Of a stretch of DNA of 64,000 nt, positions 28,529-37,257 are shown piece after piece. Both the position numbers and the translations under genes were made by a program. The DNA comes from Geobacteraceae bacterium (GTDB lineage Bacteria; Desulfobacterota; Desulfuromonadia; Geobacterales; Pseudopelobacteraceae): contig JAAXTM010000003.1 in assembly GCA_013336525.1 (NCBI GenBank), forward strand, positions 186,001 to 250,000, given 5' to 3'. How positions within the stretch are numbered: position 1 is the stretch's first letter; each line of letters starts with the position of its first letter. The notes beneath the pieces are model-generated. The model saw only the letters and a program-made list of their open reading frames with translations, did no database searches and was not told where the DNA came from.

Positions 28529-29766
28529 TGAGGACAATGGAAATGTCTGGAATTTTACGTTCAAATAGGGGCTTTACACTGGTTGAAATGATCATAGTTA
28601 TGCTGATCTTTGTCATTGTGATCGGTATTACTGGCGATGCTTTCAATCGCATAGTATCCAAAGCTCTTTCTCTCACAAAAACAGCAGAATCAAATATTTC
28701 CGGCATCGTTGGGCTTGAGCTGATGCGTGTCGATCTTGAAGCGACTGGCTATGGTTTGCCATGGTCTTTTTCACAAACAATCGCTTACGATGAAGCGGCT
28801 GATGCGCCTGGAATTGCACTAAATGATGATGGTAGAACCTATGCTTCTGACGCTACTCAAGATAATGTGCCACGCCCCATTATGAGTACCAATAATGTGG
28901 TGTCTGCTGACCAGGCTGTTGTTTTCAATAGTTCAGATGTGCTTGCTGTACGTGGGCAGAGCGTTGCCACCAATGCGGCATCAAAACGCTGGACCTATAT
29001 TGAATCTGCAGTTTTACCAAATGTCAATCCTGCACCCGTTCGTTACACTTGGTCTGGTGATAATCTTGTAGCAGCTGACAGAGTCATACTAATTAATCCA
29101 ATCGCAAATCTAAAGCCAGCAAATCAGCTTGTTGTAAATAGTTCTACTGGTTCTTGGACCGCACCATTTAATAATTACACTACAATCGGTAAGCCTCCCG
29201 TGTATAATGATGCCGAGAAAAAATCGGATGCTTACATAATCTATGGGGTCAATGGTGTTACAGATCTCAGAATGCCGTTCAATCGTGCTGATTTCTATGT
29301 GCGTCGCCCAGCATCAAGTGAACAAGGTTGGGTAAGGTTGCCACAGCGATGCAATACATCAACAGGAGTATTGTTCAAGGGAATTGTGGGTCATACAAGT
29401 GGTGTCTATGATGAGTTACCATTGCTTGAATGCGTATTAGACATGCAGGTAGTATATGAATTACGGACTGCTGGCACTACAATGCAGACGGATTCAAACG
29501 ATATAAGTACCTTGACCCCTAAAGAGGTCCGTGAACAGGTGAAAGCGGTGAAAGTGTATATTTTGACCCATGATGGTGGACGAGACAATAATTATACCTA
29601 CCCGAATGCTACGATAGGAGTTGGGCCTGGTGACGGCATTACGTCGGGAACTGGACGAACATATGATTTCGCTGCAAATGGCGTTGCTGATTGGCAAAAT
29701 TACCGATGGCGTGTTTATCAGATTGTTGCCCGCCCTCGTAATCTCACTGGCAGTATCTCACAGTAA
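28528..29766 (+). CDS. pilW: PilW-type minor prepilin
   Basis: A 412-residue prepilin with leader site NRG|FTLVEMIIVMLIFVIVIG and Glu5, followed by a large beta-rich pseudopilin domain as in PilW/GspJ. It overlaps the pilV stop by 1 bp. ATG 28543 is an alternative start with AGGA 8 nt before it; that would shorten the leader by five residues. Confidence 0.87.
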   Translation: MRTMEMSGILRSNRGFTLVEMIIVMLIFVIVIGITGDAFNRIVSKALSLTKTAESNISGIVGLELMRVDLEATGYGLPWSFSQTIAYDEAADAPGIALNDDGRTYASDATQDNVPRPIMSTNNVVSADQAVVFNSSDVLAVRGQSVATNAASKRWTYIESAVLPNVNPAPVRYTWSGDNLVAADRVILINPIANLKPANQLVVNSSTGSWTAPFNNYTTIGKPPVYNDAEKKSDAYIIYGVNGVTDLRMPFNRADFYVRRPASSEQGWVRLPQRCNTSTGVLFKGIVGHTSGVYDELPLLECVLDMQVVYELRTAGTTMQTDSNDISTLTPKEVREQVKAVKVYILTHDGGRDNNYTYPNATIGVGPGDGITSGTGRTYDFAANGVADWQNYRWRVYQIVARPRNLTGSISQ

Positions 29767-29778
29767 GGATGGTGGTTA

Positions 29779-30402
29779 GTGAAATTTCTTAACAACGATA
29801 AAGGTATCGCATTGGTGACGTCACTCATGCTGACCCTGCTTACGCTTACTATTTCAATGGTGATGCTCTACATGGTGTTGCAGAGTACCCAGATGTCAGG
29901 GGCACATAAACGCTATAAAAATTCCCTTGATGCTGCTGTTGGTGGTGTTGATATTGTAACCATGGATGTGTTGCCGTATCTGATAAGTTTTGCTGCTGAC
30001 CCAACTGCATCAACTCTCATAAGCCGATTGAATGCAAGCATGAACTTGTCTGCATCCACAGGAGTGTCTGACGCTTGTCTTCAGGCAAAACTTACAAGTA
30101 AGACATGGGGAGCAGCGTGCGGAACTGCCAGCTCAAATATAAATCCAAAAGATGCACCCGATATGACATTTACGCTCGCGTCTCAATTTGTCGGTTCAGT
30201 CGGTTACAGAGTATACACAAAGATAATATCCACAACGCCTGGTTCCACCGATATCAGCGGACGAAATCTTGAGGGACAGTCAACAACCGGCGCACCACCT
30301 GGAGATGTTGGTGCGCCATATTTATACCGGATTGAGGTGTCAAGCGAGAAGAATACAAACCCCTTAGAGAAGGCCAATTTGTCAGTTCTCTATGCTTACT
30401 GA
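29779..30402 (+). CDS. pilX: PilX-type minor pilin/GspK-like protein
   Basis: A 207-residue protein starting at GTG 29779 with AAGGATGG upstream. The N-terminus NNDKG|IALVTSLMLTLLTLTISMVML is the PilX pattern and lacks Glu5, as is usual for the tip pseudopilin class. The remainder is a predicted periplasmic domain rich in Ser, Thr and Ala. It closes the minor-pilin operon; no classical terminator was seen between its stop and the promoter at 30415. Confidence 0.83.
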   Translation: MKFLNNDKGIALVTSLMLTLLTLTISMVMLYMVLQSTQMSGAHKRYKNSLDAAVGGVDIVTMDVLPYLISFAADPTASTLISRLNASMNLSASTGVSDACLQAKLTSKTWGAACGTASSNINPKDAPDMTFTLASQFVGSVGYRVYTKIISTTPGSTDISGRNLEGQSTTGAPPGDVGAPYLYRIEVSSEKNTNPLEKANLSVLYAY

Positions 30403-30414
30403 CGGGAATAAAAT

Positions 30415-30444
30415 TTGACTTTTGTACTCTGCTTAAAGTATAAG
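30415..30444 (+). promoter_or_regulatory. Sigma-70-type promoter of the riboswitch transcript
   Basis: TTGACT (30415-30420), 18-nt spacer, TATAAG (30439-30444). Transcription would start near 30451, just upstream of the riboswitch P1 strand at 30468. Confidence 0.65.
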
Positions 30445-30467
30445 CGCATCGAAGCTTAGACATAATT

Positions 30468-30581
30468 GATATACGATAATACTAAACCATTCGCGAGAAT
30501 GGGGCGGAAAGCCTACAGGGTCTCACAGAGACAGCCGGGTTGCCGAAATATCCTGAAAAGATATAAGGCCCCGGTTTTTTT
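30468..30581 (+). promoter_or_regulatory. GEMM-Ib riboswitch, cyclic AMP-GMP type, with terminator platform
   Basis: The GEMM-I consensus is clear: P2 CCATTC-GCGA-GAATGG with a GNRA tetraloop (30493-30496), the GGGCGGAAAGCC junction, a P3 hairpin (GTCTC/GAGAC, 30520-30532) and GGGTTGCCGAAA. P1 pairs GATAT (30468-30472) with ATATC (30548-30552). Aligned to the Vc2 numbering I know, the ligand-contact position 20 is A (30481) instead of G, and A47 (30508) is kept; A20 marks the GEMM-Ib class that prefers 3',3'-cyclic AMP-GMP in Geobacter. ATATC is also one strand of the terminator stem (with GATAT at 30560-30564), so ligand-stabilised P1 should block termination, an ON switch for the XRE-pilMNOPQ genes downstream. 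Confidence 0.9.
30535..30581 (+). terminator. Rho-independent terminator of the riboswitch platform
   Basis: A compound stem pairs CCGGG with CCCGG, GCC with GGC, and ATATC with GATAT around the loop CTGAAAA, then seven T (30575-30581). Its 5' half overlaps the aptamer 3' strand, so it is mutually exclusive with ligand-bound P1. Confidence 0.88.
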
Positions 30582-30710
30582 GTGCCCATGATTAGTGTGA
30601 TAAATGTTTCAATTGACTTGATGAATACAGCTCCAGTTGTTTCAGGTGAACTAAATTGTAATAAATAATCACTGCTTTTCTAATTTTATATATAATTATG
30701 CATAAAGTTG

Positions 30711-30738
30711 TTGACAAACGTATTATTTGATGTAAGAG
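30711..30738 (+). promoter_or_regulatory. Possible second promoter downstream of the riboswitch
   Basis: A perfect TTGACA (30711-30716), 16-nt spacer and a weak TAAGAG (30733-30738). If active it would give riboswitch-independent expression of the XRE-pilMNOPQ genes. The remaining AT-rich sequence between 30582 and 30774 shows no further motif. Confidence 0.3.
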
Positions 30739-30774
30739 ATACCATGAAGTTATAATTTTTCATGGGATGCTCGT

Positions 30775-30981
30775 ATGAATGCCTTAAACAAAGTAAAAAT
30801 AATTCGCGAGTCGCGCCTGATGAGCAAGTCTGAGCTCGCCAGAAAAGCAGGTGTTTCAACGTTGACTGTTGATCGTATAGAGCGTGGAGAAAAATGCCGC
30901 ATGGAAACCAAGCGAAAGATTATTCTTGCATTGGGATACAGTCTTGAGGACAAAAACAAAGTATTTCAGGATCAGGAATAA
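30775..30981 (+). CDS. Small XRE-family helix-turn-helix regulator
   Basis: A 68-residue protein consisting almost only of an HTH_3/Cro-C1 domain: LMSKSELARKAGVSTLTVDRIERGE (key residues S18-E20-L21, T29, D33) and a third helix ALGYSLED. It is the first gene after the riboswitch and precedes pilM by 11 bp, so it is probably part of the pilMNOPQ transcript. Its target is unknown; it may be autoregulatory or act on pilus genes. Confidence 0.85.
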   Translation: MNALNKVKIIRESRLMSKSELARKAGVSTLTVDRIERGEKCRMETKRKIILALGYSLEDKNKVFQDQE

Positions 30982-30992
30982 CGGGACTGGAT

Positions 30993-32048
30993 ATGTTTCT
31001 TTTTAAGAAGAAAAAAGAGGTCGTAGGTATAGATATCGGGTCTAGCTCCGTGAAGGTAGTACAGCTCAAGGACAACAAAGGGTCCTTGCAACTACTGAAT
31101 GTGGGCATTTTCCCATTATCTCCAGAGGCTATTGTTGATAACACGCTGATGGATAGTTCTTCAATTGCTTCTGCCATTAAAAATCTTGTTTCAAGTCTAG
31201 GAATTAAGATAAAAGACGTTGTTTGCTCCATATCCGGTAATTCAGTAATTATCAGGAAAATAGTTCTCCCTTCGATGTCGCAGGAAGAACTCGAAGATCA
31301 GATTTCATGGGAGGCAGAACAGTACATCCCATTTGATATCAATGATGTGAACATGGATTTTCAGATTTTATCTCCTGATGGTAACGACCCTTCCAAGATG
31401 AATGTCCTGCTTGTTGCCAGTAAAAAAGATATCATAAACGATTACGTTTCAGTGTTCAGCGAAGCCGGAATGCAGCTCTCGGTTGTTGATGTGGATTCAT
31501 TTGCTGTCCAAAATGCTTTTGAAGCTAATCATGATTATAGCTCTGAAGATATTCTGGCTTTAGTAAATATTGGTGCCAGTATAATGAATATCAATGTTAT
31601 TAAAGATGGCCTTACGCTTTTTACCAGAGATGTCCAGATGGGCGGCAATCTTTATACTGAAGAAATTCAGAAGCAGATCGGGTTGAGCAGCGAAGAGGCT
31701 GAGACAGGTAAGCTTCTCGCGTGTGAGTCCGCTAATGCACCACTTAGAAATGTTATCTTGAAAGTAAACGAAACTCTTACTCAGGAAATTAGACGTTCAC
31801 TTGACTTTTACAATTCAACCGCAAATGATGATCGTATTTCACGTGTTTTTGTAAGTGGTGGTTGTTCAAAAGTTTTTGGCCTTATCGACTCTATATCTGA
31901 AAAAATCGGTTTGCCGGTCGAAAAGCTTAATCCATTTGCTAAACTGCAATATAATGAAAAAGATTTTGACCCTGAATACCTTCAGGAAATTGGTCCTTTT
32001 ATGGCGGTACCGGTTGGACTTGCTATAAGGAGGGTAGGGGATAAATGA
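30993..32048 (+). CDS. pilM: Type IV pilus assembly protein PilM
   Basis: An actin-like cytoplasmic ATPase fold of 351 residues (GIDIGSSSVKVVQLK phosphate loop near the N-terminus; FVSGGCSKVFGL near 290). PilM binds the cytoplasmic tail of PilN and links the alignment complex to the motor. Its stop overlaps the pilN start (ATGA). Confidence 0.95.
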   Translation: MFLFKKKKEVVGIDIGSSSVKVVQLKDNKGSLQLLNVGIFPLSPEAIVDNTLMDSSSIASAIKNLVSSLGIKIKDVVCSISGNSVIIRKIVLPSMSQEELEDQISWEAEQYIPFDINDVNMDFQILSPDGNDPSKMNVLLVASKKDIINDYVSVFSEAGMQLSVVDVDSFAVQNAFEANHDYSSEDILALVNIGASIMNINVIKDGLTLFTRDVQMGGNLYTEEIQKQIGLSSEEAETGKLLACESANAPLRNVILKVNETLTQEIRRSLDFYNSTANDDRISRVFVSGGCSKVFGLIDSISEKIGLPVEKLNPFAKLQYNEKDFDPEYLQEIGPFMAVPVGLAIRRVGDK

Positions 32049-32623
32049 TAAAAATAAATCTTTTACCCATAAGAGCAGCCAAAAAAAAGGAAACCGCGAT
32101 TCAACAGCTTATTATAGCTGGCATCGTAATTGTACTTGTTGCACTGATAGTAACATCTCTTTACGCAGTTAAGAGAGTACAGGTTACAGCTGCCAAAGAC
32201 GACATAACCGAGGCAAACAGAAAAATAAGCGAGCTCAAAACAAAAATAGGAAAGCTTGAAGAACTTAAGACATTGAAAGAGCAGGTAAAGAAGAAGTTGG
32301 ATGTTCTTGCACAGTTACGAAAAAATAAGACAGGTCCTGCACAAAGATTGGCTAGTTTAAGTGATCTTACTCCTGGACAGTTGTGGCTTACGAATTATAC
32401 TGAATCTGCTCAAGATGTAAAAATATCCGGTGTTGCCTTTACTGAAGAACTGATTTCTCAATTTATGAGGGCACTTGAAGCTTCAAGTGATTTTATGGCA
32501 GTTGAATTAGTTGTTTCTGAACAAACAGTAGTTGCCGATACAAAATTAAAGAAGTTTGATATAACTATGAAGTTGGAGTCTGCAGTTCTACAGTCTTCAG
32601 TTGCTCCAGCGGTGAACAAATAA
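32045..32623 (+). CDS. pilN: Type IV pilus inner-membrane protein PilN
   Basis: A 192-residue bitopic protein that begins with the PilM-binding motif MIKINLLPIRAAKKKE, then a membrane helix (near 22-44), a coiled coil (near 50-95) and a ferredoxin-like periplasmic domain. It forms a heterodimer with PilO. Confidence 0.94.
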   Translation: MIKINLLPIRAAKKKETAIQQLIIAGIVIVLVALIVTSLYAVKRVQVTAAKDDITEANRKISELKTKIGKLEELKTLKEQVKKKLDVLAQLRKNKTGPAQRLASLSDLTPGQLWLTNYTESAQDVKISGVAFTEELISQFMRALEASSDFMAVELVVSEQTVVADTKLKKFDITMKLESAVLQSSVAPAVNK

Positions 32624-32648
32624 TGCACATCATTCAGGTGGTCTGAAT

Positions 32649-33257
32649 ATGGATCCTAATGTAGAAAAAATTCTCAAGCTTCCTACAAAGCAAAAAATTA
32701 TGATTCTTGTTTTGCTTTCTGTTATCGAGGCGGCTGCTTTAGTTTGGTTTTTGTATCTTCCAAAATACAAAGAGCTTGATGGGCTCAAAGCGGAACTGAC
32801 AAAGTTGCAGGGGGAAATTAGCGAAAAGACAAGAATTGCTAATAATCTACCAAAGTTGCAAGTAGAATATGAAAGGCTGAATCAAGAGTTGGCACAAGCT
32901 TTAACTGAGTTGCCAAACTCTAAAGAGATTCCATCTTTGTTGACAAGTATCACCACCTTAGGGAAGAATGCTGGTCTTGATTTTTTAACATTCCGTCCCA
33001 AGGCTGAGGTTCCTAAAGATTTTTATGCTGATGTACCGGTCGATATAATTATTTCCGGGTCTTATTTCAGTGTTGCAAATTTCTTCGCTGCGGTTGCAAA
33101 CCTGCCAAGAATTGTAAATATTACAAATGTTGCGTTTTCAGATATCAAGAGCGTTAATAATCGCATGATGACCAAGGTTACGTGTCTGGCTACCACATTC
33201 CGCTTCCTTGATAAGAAAGAGATTAAGGATGATAAAAAAGTCGCTCCTAAAAAATAG
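32649..33257 (+). CDS. pilO: Type IV pilus inner-membrane protein PilO
   Basis: A 202-residue bitopic protein: membrane helix near 18-36, a coiled coil (near 38-85) and a C-terminal PilO domain (near 90-190, ELPNSKEIPSLLTSITTLGK; VDIIISGSYFSVANFFAAVA). AGGTGG precedes ATG 32649. Its end overlaps the pilP start by 29 bp. Confidence 0.94.
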   Translation: MDPNVEKILKLPTKQKIMILVLLSVIEAAALVWFLYLPKYKELDGLKAELTKLQGEISEKTRIANNLPKLQVEYERLNQELAQALTELPNSKEIPSLLTSITTLGKNAGLDFLTFRPKAEVPKDFYADVPVDIIISGSYFSVANFFAAVANLPRIVNITNVAFSDIKSVNNRMMTKVTCLATTFRFLDKKEIKDDKKVAPKK

Positions 33258-33798
33258 TCATTACTCAAAGGTTGTTGTTTGTTTTATGTGTGCTCTGCTG
33301 TTTACGGCCTGCGATAAAAAACAACCACAATCACCTTTGCCCGCGCCACCTCAGCCTTCTAAAGCTGTAGTTGTACAGCCTAAACCTGTTCAAAAACAGG
33401 CAAGTTCAGCAATTCGTCTTCCTGCGCCACAGCTAAACCAGTTTGATTTCAGCACCAAAAAAGACCCGTTTAAGCCGTTTCTAGTTGTTAAGGCAGAATC
33501 TAAAAGCTCACCAGATGCAATGAAAAAAGCTCAACGGAGCTCTTTACCGATTCATAGTTTCGATGTAAGTCAGTTTAAACTTATCGGTATAATTACCGGC
33601 GGTCGTGGTAACCAAGCAATGGTAACGGACCCTGGTGGTAAAGGTTATGTGCTGAAAGTTGGAATGACGATTGGAAAGAATGAAGGTAAAATTATTGCAA
33701 TAAATCCAACTGGCGTTGATGTTTTAGAGCAATTTAAAGATGATAATGGCAGGGTCCGGAAAGAAAATATCAAACTTACCCTTCCCAGGAAGCAATAA
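33229..33798 (+). CDS. pilP: Type IV pilus lipoprotein PilP
   Basis: A 189-residue lipoprotein with lipobox LLFTAC, a proline-rich linker and the PilP beta domain (DPFKPFL; FKLIGIITGGRGNQAMVTDPGGKGYVLKVGM). It joins the PilN/PilO pair to the PilQ secretin. ATG 33229 is preferred over TTG 33208. It overlaps pilO by 29 bp and ends 10 bp before pilQ. Confidence 0.93.
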   Translation: MIKKSLLKNSHYSKVVVCFMCALLFTACDKKQPQSPLPAPPQPSKAVVVQPKPVQKQASSAIRLPAPQLNQFDFSTKKDPFKPFLVVKAESKSSPDAMKKAQRSSLPIHSFDVSQFKLIGIITGGRGNQAMVTDPGGKGYVLKVGMTIGKNEGKIIAINPTGVDVLEQFKDDNGRVRKENIKLTLPRKQ

Positions 33799-33808
33799 GG
33801 AGTTCCGT

Positions 33809-36574
33809 ATGAAGTGGAAGAAGCATACATTGAGAATAGCTCTAATAACATTTTCCATTGTTTCAAGTCTTTTGGCGGTTTCACCAAATGCCGTTTGTTC
33901 CGCTGAACTTCGGGATGCCAAAAAGCTGTCAAGTATTGAATACATTATGTCGTCAGGATATGGTCCTAATACGGAATTGAAAATAAAGCTGACATCTCCT
34001 GCCACTTACACAAGTTACAAAACAATTAGTCCACTACGGCTTGTTATAGATTTATCACAAGTTACACAGGGGAATATTTCTTCACCGATAGTTATTAACA
34101 AGGGTAATTTCAAGACGGTTTCTGTTAGTCGTTTCGATACTGATGCTGGCGTATTAACCCGACTTGAAATAGAACTTGTAGATGATATTGAAGCTGTAAT
34201 CTCTGCATTACCATCCAATCCCGGTAGCTTGAAAATTTCTTTTCCTGCATTAAGTGAAACTTCTTCTGTACCAAAAAAAGATACTGTTAAATCCACTGTT
34301 GCTGAAACAGTATCAACTGCTCTATCCGAGGCATTGCCCGCAACTGCTACGGATATTGTTTTCAGAAACTTGACAGATATTTCTGTTAATAAAAATATAA
34401 TCACCCTTGCTCTTGATGGTTCAATTAACGATTTCAAGTCGTTCAGGCTTAATAAACCAGAGCGTTTTGTTGTTGATTTGATGAATGCGAGAAGTGTATT
34501 ACCATCACGCTTACTGCCATTGAACGCTTCCGGTGTTGCATCTGCAAGAATCGGACTCTATCCGGACAAAGTGCGTGTTGTATTTGATTCTGTGAATGGA
34601 TCTTTTCCTGAAGCAACTGCTGTGAAAAAAGATTCATCTGTTGTAATAACTCTTGATACAAAACCTGTTGATGAAAATGTTCATACGAAGTTAACTGCCA
34701 CACGATCAGAAAAACCTTCAGAAGAAAAGAAAATTGTAGTTTCCAAGCCAGCACCTGTTCCTGCCGTTCGTGCAGAATCTGCGTCTGATGCTAAACCGGT
34801 CAAACAATCAAAAGTAAAAATAGAAGAACCAAAACCAGTCGCTGCTGATTTACAACTTAATAATACTGCTAATAAGTCAAAGCAAAAAACTGGTGTAGCG
34901 TCAATTGAAATGATAGATTTTCAGGTAGTTGATGGTATATCCAGGCTATCTGTAAAGATAAACGGTGAAATAGACGCAGAACCTCCTGTTAAAGCGCCAG
35001 GATATGTCACTTTAACAATTAAAAAATCAACTCTCCCCAAAAATCTCCAACGGTCCTTGGAAACGCGGTCATTTGTTTCTCCGATTCTGCGTGTAACACC
35101 ATTGTTGATAAAAACAAAAAAAGGTACAGATACCAAAATACGTGTTGCCACTCGTGTTGACACTTCCTTCTCATATCGCCATGAAGGTGACATGCTTTTT
35201 ATAGACTTCAAACATCCGGAAGGAATGTCTGGAGATAAGCTCATTGTTGATGCTGCTGAAAAGAAAAGCAAGCAAGCTCAAGCAAAAGCTGCACCTGTTG
35301 CTGATGCTGACATTCCAGCTGAATTATCACCAGTGTCAGAATCTAACGGCAAGCTGTCAACTGGTGCCACGCAGGGTTACAAAGGTAGAAAAATTACCCT
35401 CGAATTTGCGGATGCTGAAGTAAGAAAAATATTCCAGCTTCTTTCTGAAGTCAGTAATAAAAACTTTGTACTCGGCGATGAAGTTACCGGGAATATTAGT
35501 TTGAAACTAGTTAATGTTCCATGGGACCAGGCTCTTGATATTATCCTTGATACAAAAGGACTTGATAAGCGCGAAGACGGTAATATTATAATTATCAAGG
35601 GCAAAGGTAAGTTCAAGTCTCAAGCTGAAGAAGAGTTGGAAATTAAAAAATCAATTGCCAAGGGCATAGAGCTTAAAACAGAAATGTTCAGTGTAAACTA
35701 CTCGGATGTTGCAGCTATTTCCAGTCAATTTAACGGATTAAAGAGTGATAGAGGGATTATATCTACTGATGCAAGAACTAGCTCCGTAATTGTAAAAGAT
35801 GTTCCTCAAGCAATTGAAGATATGCGGAAGTTGTTAAAGCAGTTAGACGTTCCTGAAAAACAGGTAATGATTGAGGCCCGTATTATTGAAGCTACATCAA
35901 CATTTACACGCAGCTTAGGAGTGAACTGGGGACTGCATTATCGTGACGGGTCTGGATCATTCATGGGTATCAATCAATTAGATACCAGTTTTGGTGGTTT
36001 GGCCAATGCAGCGCCGTCGAGCGGTCAGACTGGTCTGCCAGGTGCCGCAATGGGTATTTCATTCGGTAAACTTACCAGTAATGTTTCACTTGATTTACGT
36101 CTGAATGCTGCAGCCAGTGCTGGTTTAATAAAGATAATATCTTCACCAAAAGTCGCGACCCTTAATAATAAGGCCGCAAAAATATCACAGGGCCAGCAGA
36201 TTCCTTATACATCAACAACTTCAGATAAAATTGAAACCAAGTTTATAGCTGCAACTCTTTCGCTTGAAGTTACACCACATATCAACGCAAACGGCACAAT
36301 TGCCATGAAAATAGATGCAAAAAATGATGCCCCCGGTACTGGCAATCCACCACCAATTAATACAAAGCAGGCCACAACTGAACTATTGTTGAAAGATGGT
36401 GAGACGACAGTAATTGGCGGAATTTTTGTAGACTCGGAACAAGATGGTGATGATGGAGTACCGTTCCTGATGGATATTCCATTTCTTGGTAAAATATTTA
36501 GTTCAAGCACAAAAACCAAAACTAAATCGGAACTGTTGATTTTTGTTACTCCTAGGATTCTTGGATCGATCTAG
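33809..36574 (+). CDS. pilQ: Type IV pilus secretin PilQ
   Basis: The 921-residue outer-membrane channel. After a signal peptide come two to three AMIN domains (near 35-370), a Lys-Pro-rich linker, a secretin/TonB short N-terminal domain (YKGRKITLEFADAEVRKIFQLL), an N1-type domain and the C-terminal secretin domain with the conserved VPFLMDIPFLGKIFSS and LLIFVTPRIL. ATG 33809 (AAGGAG upstream) is chosen over the longer frame from 33740, which overlaps pilP. Confidence 0.95.
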   Translation: MKWKKHTLRIALITFSIVSSLLAVSPNAVCSAELRDAKKLSSIEYIMSSGYGPNTELKIKLTSPATYTSYKTISPLRLVIDLSQVTQGNISSPIVINKGNFKTVSVSRFDTDAGVLTRLEIELVDDIEAVISALPSNPGSLKISFPALSETSSVPKKDTVKSTVAETVSTALSEALPATATDIVFRNLTDISVNKNIITLALDGSINDFKSFRLNKPERFVVDLMNARSVLPSRLLPLNASGVASARIGLYPDKVRVVFDSVNGSFPEATAVKKDSSVVITLDTKPVDENVHTKLTATRSEKPSEEKKIVVSKPAPVPAVRAESASDAKPVKQSKVKIEEPKPVAADLQLNNTANKSKQKTGVASIEMIDFQVVDGISRLSVKINGEIDAEPPVKAPGYVTLTIKKSTLPKNLQRSLETRSFVSPILRVTPLLIKTKKGTDTKIRVATRVDTSFSYRHEGDMLFIDFKHPEGMSGDKLIVDAAEKKSKQAQAKAAPVADADIPAELSPVSESNGKLSTGATQGYKGRKITLEFADAEVRKIFQLLSEVSNKNFVLGDEVTGNISLKLVNVPWDQALDIILDTKGLDKREDGNIIIIKGKGKFKSQAEEELEIKKSIAKGIELKTEMFSVNYSDVAAISSQFNGLKSDRGIISTDARTSSVIVKDVPQAIEDMRKLLKQLDVPEKQVMIEARIIEATSTFTRSLGVNWGLHYRDGSGSFMGINQLDTSFGGLANAAPSSGQTGLPGAAMGISFGKLTSNVSLDLRLNAAASAGLIKIISSPKVATLNNKAAKISQGQQIPYTSTTSDKIETKFIAATLSLEVTPHINANGTIAMKIDAKNDAPGTGNPPPINTKQATTELLLKDGETTVIGGIFVDSEQDGDDGVPFLMDIPFLGKIFSSSTKTKTKSELLIFVTPRILGSI

Positions 36575-36657
36575 AAAAGTCACAGGACTGAACTTTAGGT
36601 CGGTTTTTATGAGTATAGTTCTTGCTTAGTTATTAATTTATACAACGGAGTTTACTG

Positions 36658-37032
36658 ATGAAAAAGATAATATTATTGTTATGTAGTATTATGATCTTGG
36701 TTTTATCTGGCTGCGGTTCTTCTGATGATACAAGTGGTGCTCTTACGATGACCGCGCTAACGTCTACTAACGTAGATACGACTTATACTGTTACTACCAC
36801 TATAACATATGCACCTCCATCAGGTAAGTCAGCTCAGGGAGTAGAAGTAACTGTTGTCGGCGCAGTTGATGGTGTGAGTATATCTCCTTTAATTCACACA
36901 TTAACATCTGGTAGTAATTCTTTTGCATATTCTTTTACTGTGGTGCAAGGAGTTGCATCAAAATATGTATCAGTAGATGCAAATATCGGCGGTATGAAAG
37001 CTTCATCTGGTATTGTGATACCTGCGATATAA
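36658..37032 (+). CDS. Small lipoprotein of unknown function
   Basis: A 124-residue protein with a lipobox (MILVLSGC), then a short beta-rich domain with many Thr/Ser/Val residues (Ig-like by eye). It lies 83 bp after pilQ and ends just before a terminator, so it is probably the last gene of the pilMNOPQ unit. I do not recognise a family. Confidence 0.7.
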   Translation: MKKIILLLCSIMILVLSGCGSSDDTSGALTMTALTSTNVDTTYTVTTTITYAPPSGKSAQGVEVTVVGAVDGVSISPLIHTLTSGSNSFAYSFTVVQGVASKYVSVDANIGGMKASSGIVIPAI

Positions 37033-37113
37033 GTGCACGAACGCTAATCATCCCTTTTGTTAAAATTTTTATTTGCTCCATTCTATGCTTTTAATAGGTG
37101 GGCACTTATATAG

Positions 37114-37145
37114 AACCCCCGCGGTATTTAAACCTCGGGGGTTTT
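37114..37145 (+). terminator. Rho-independent terminator after the pilMNOPQ unit
   Basis: AACCCCCG-C-GG pairs with CC-T-CGGGGGTT across a short AT loop (37114-37142) followed by TTTT. Confidence 0.8.
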
Positions 37146-37196
37146 AAATGTTTATGGTCAGAGAAAAGTGGATTGTGTAAATAAATTTAAAAAAAG

Positions 37197-37228
37197 AAAA
37201 GAGGGCGCAATGAAATGCGCCCTCTTTT
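37197..37228. terminator. Bidirectional terminator between convergent units
   Basis: GAGGGCGCA (37201-37209) pairs with TGCGCCCTC (37216-37224), flanked by AAAA on one side and TTTT on the other, so it can stop transcription from both strands. It lies just after the outer-membrane protein gene on the minus strand. Confidence 0.88.
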
Positions 37229-37257
37229 ACTAAGAAAAACAGATATCAAAAGAATTT

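Noticed and set aside
30520-30532. GTCTC-GAGAC as a third copy of the TGTCTC palindrome
   Set aside because: It is the P3 hairpin of the riboswitch, and the loop and flanks differ from the 15-bp site.
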